This document shows, piece after piece, positions 11,836-11,848 of a stretch of 11,848 nt of DNA. Source of the DNA: Candidatus Sericytochromatia bacterium (GTDB taxonomy: Bacteria; Cyanobacteriota; Sericytochromatia; UBA7694); assembly GCA_913773825.1 (NCBI GenBank), contig CAJYHH010000205.1, forward strand, positions 1 through 11,848, in the 5' to 3' direction. The notes beneath the pieces were generated by a model. That model saw only the letters and a program-made list of their open reading frames with translations, was not told where the DNA came from and made no database searches. The stretch's first letter is position 1; each line of letters opens with the position of its first letter. The position numbers were made by a program, and so were the translations under genes.

Positions 11836-11848
11836 GTAATGGGTTCAG

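Overview
The window looks like chromosomal DNA of a Gram-negative-type bacterium of moderate GC content. Pointers are a lipoprotein signal peptide on a TolB-like propeller protein, a Sec signal peptide on a second secreted protein, Shine-Dalgarno sites of the AAGGAG/GGAG type before most genes, and a GTP-dependent PEP carboxykinase. The gene mix (bestrophin-like protein, PBS-lyase-type HEAT repeats, several TPR proteins, fused Tad-type ATPase) would fit a lineage near Cyanobacteriota/Sericytochromatia or another poorly sampled phylum, but the sequence alone cannot fix the taxon. No rRNA, tRNA, CRISPR array, transposase or phage gene is visible.

Layout: (1) 2-1509, plus strand: the end of an EVE-domain gene overlaps a HEAT-repeat gene by ATGA, so the two are probably translated together. 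(2) 1510-1645: a repeat-rich spacer with heptamer tandem repeats, a large imperfect inverted repeat and a perfect 7-bp hairpin. (3) 1646-2536, minus: a six-bladed TolB-like lipoprotein, divergent from (4) 2670-3560, plus: a bestrophin-family membrane channel. (5) 3561-3825: mostly featureless spacer with one terminator-like hairpin. (6) 3826-8756, minus: five genes in one direction, in transcription order a secreted protein, a soluble TPR protein (ATGA overlap with the former), a 767-residue fusion of a CpaE/TadZ-like ATPase to a CpaF/TadA-like secretion ATPase, a PLDNc-TPR membrane protein and a small membrane protein. (7) 8930-9828, plus: a small membrane-anchored coiled-coil protein followed closely by a nitroreductase. 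(8) 9952-11820, plus: pckG, behind a promoter with a perfect -10 box and an FNR/CRP-type dyad placed as a class II activator site.

The most distinctive part is the minus-strand cluster. The two ATPases that normally act as separate proteins in Tad/Flp pilus systems are one polypeptide here. In the window they are surrounded only by TPR and small membrane or secreted proteins, with no recognisable secretin, platform (TadB/C) or pilin gene. This may be a dispersed Tad system or a reduced or divergent export machine. The other genes are housekeeping or accessory genes with no obvious functional link to that cluster.
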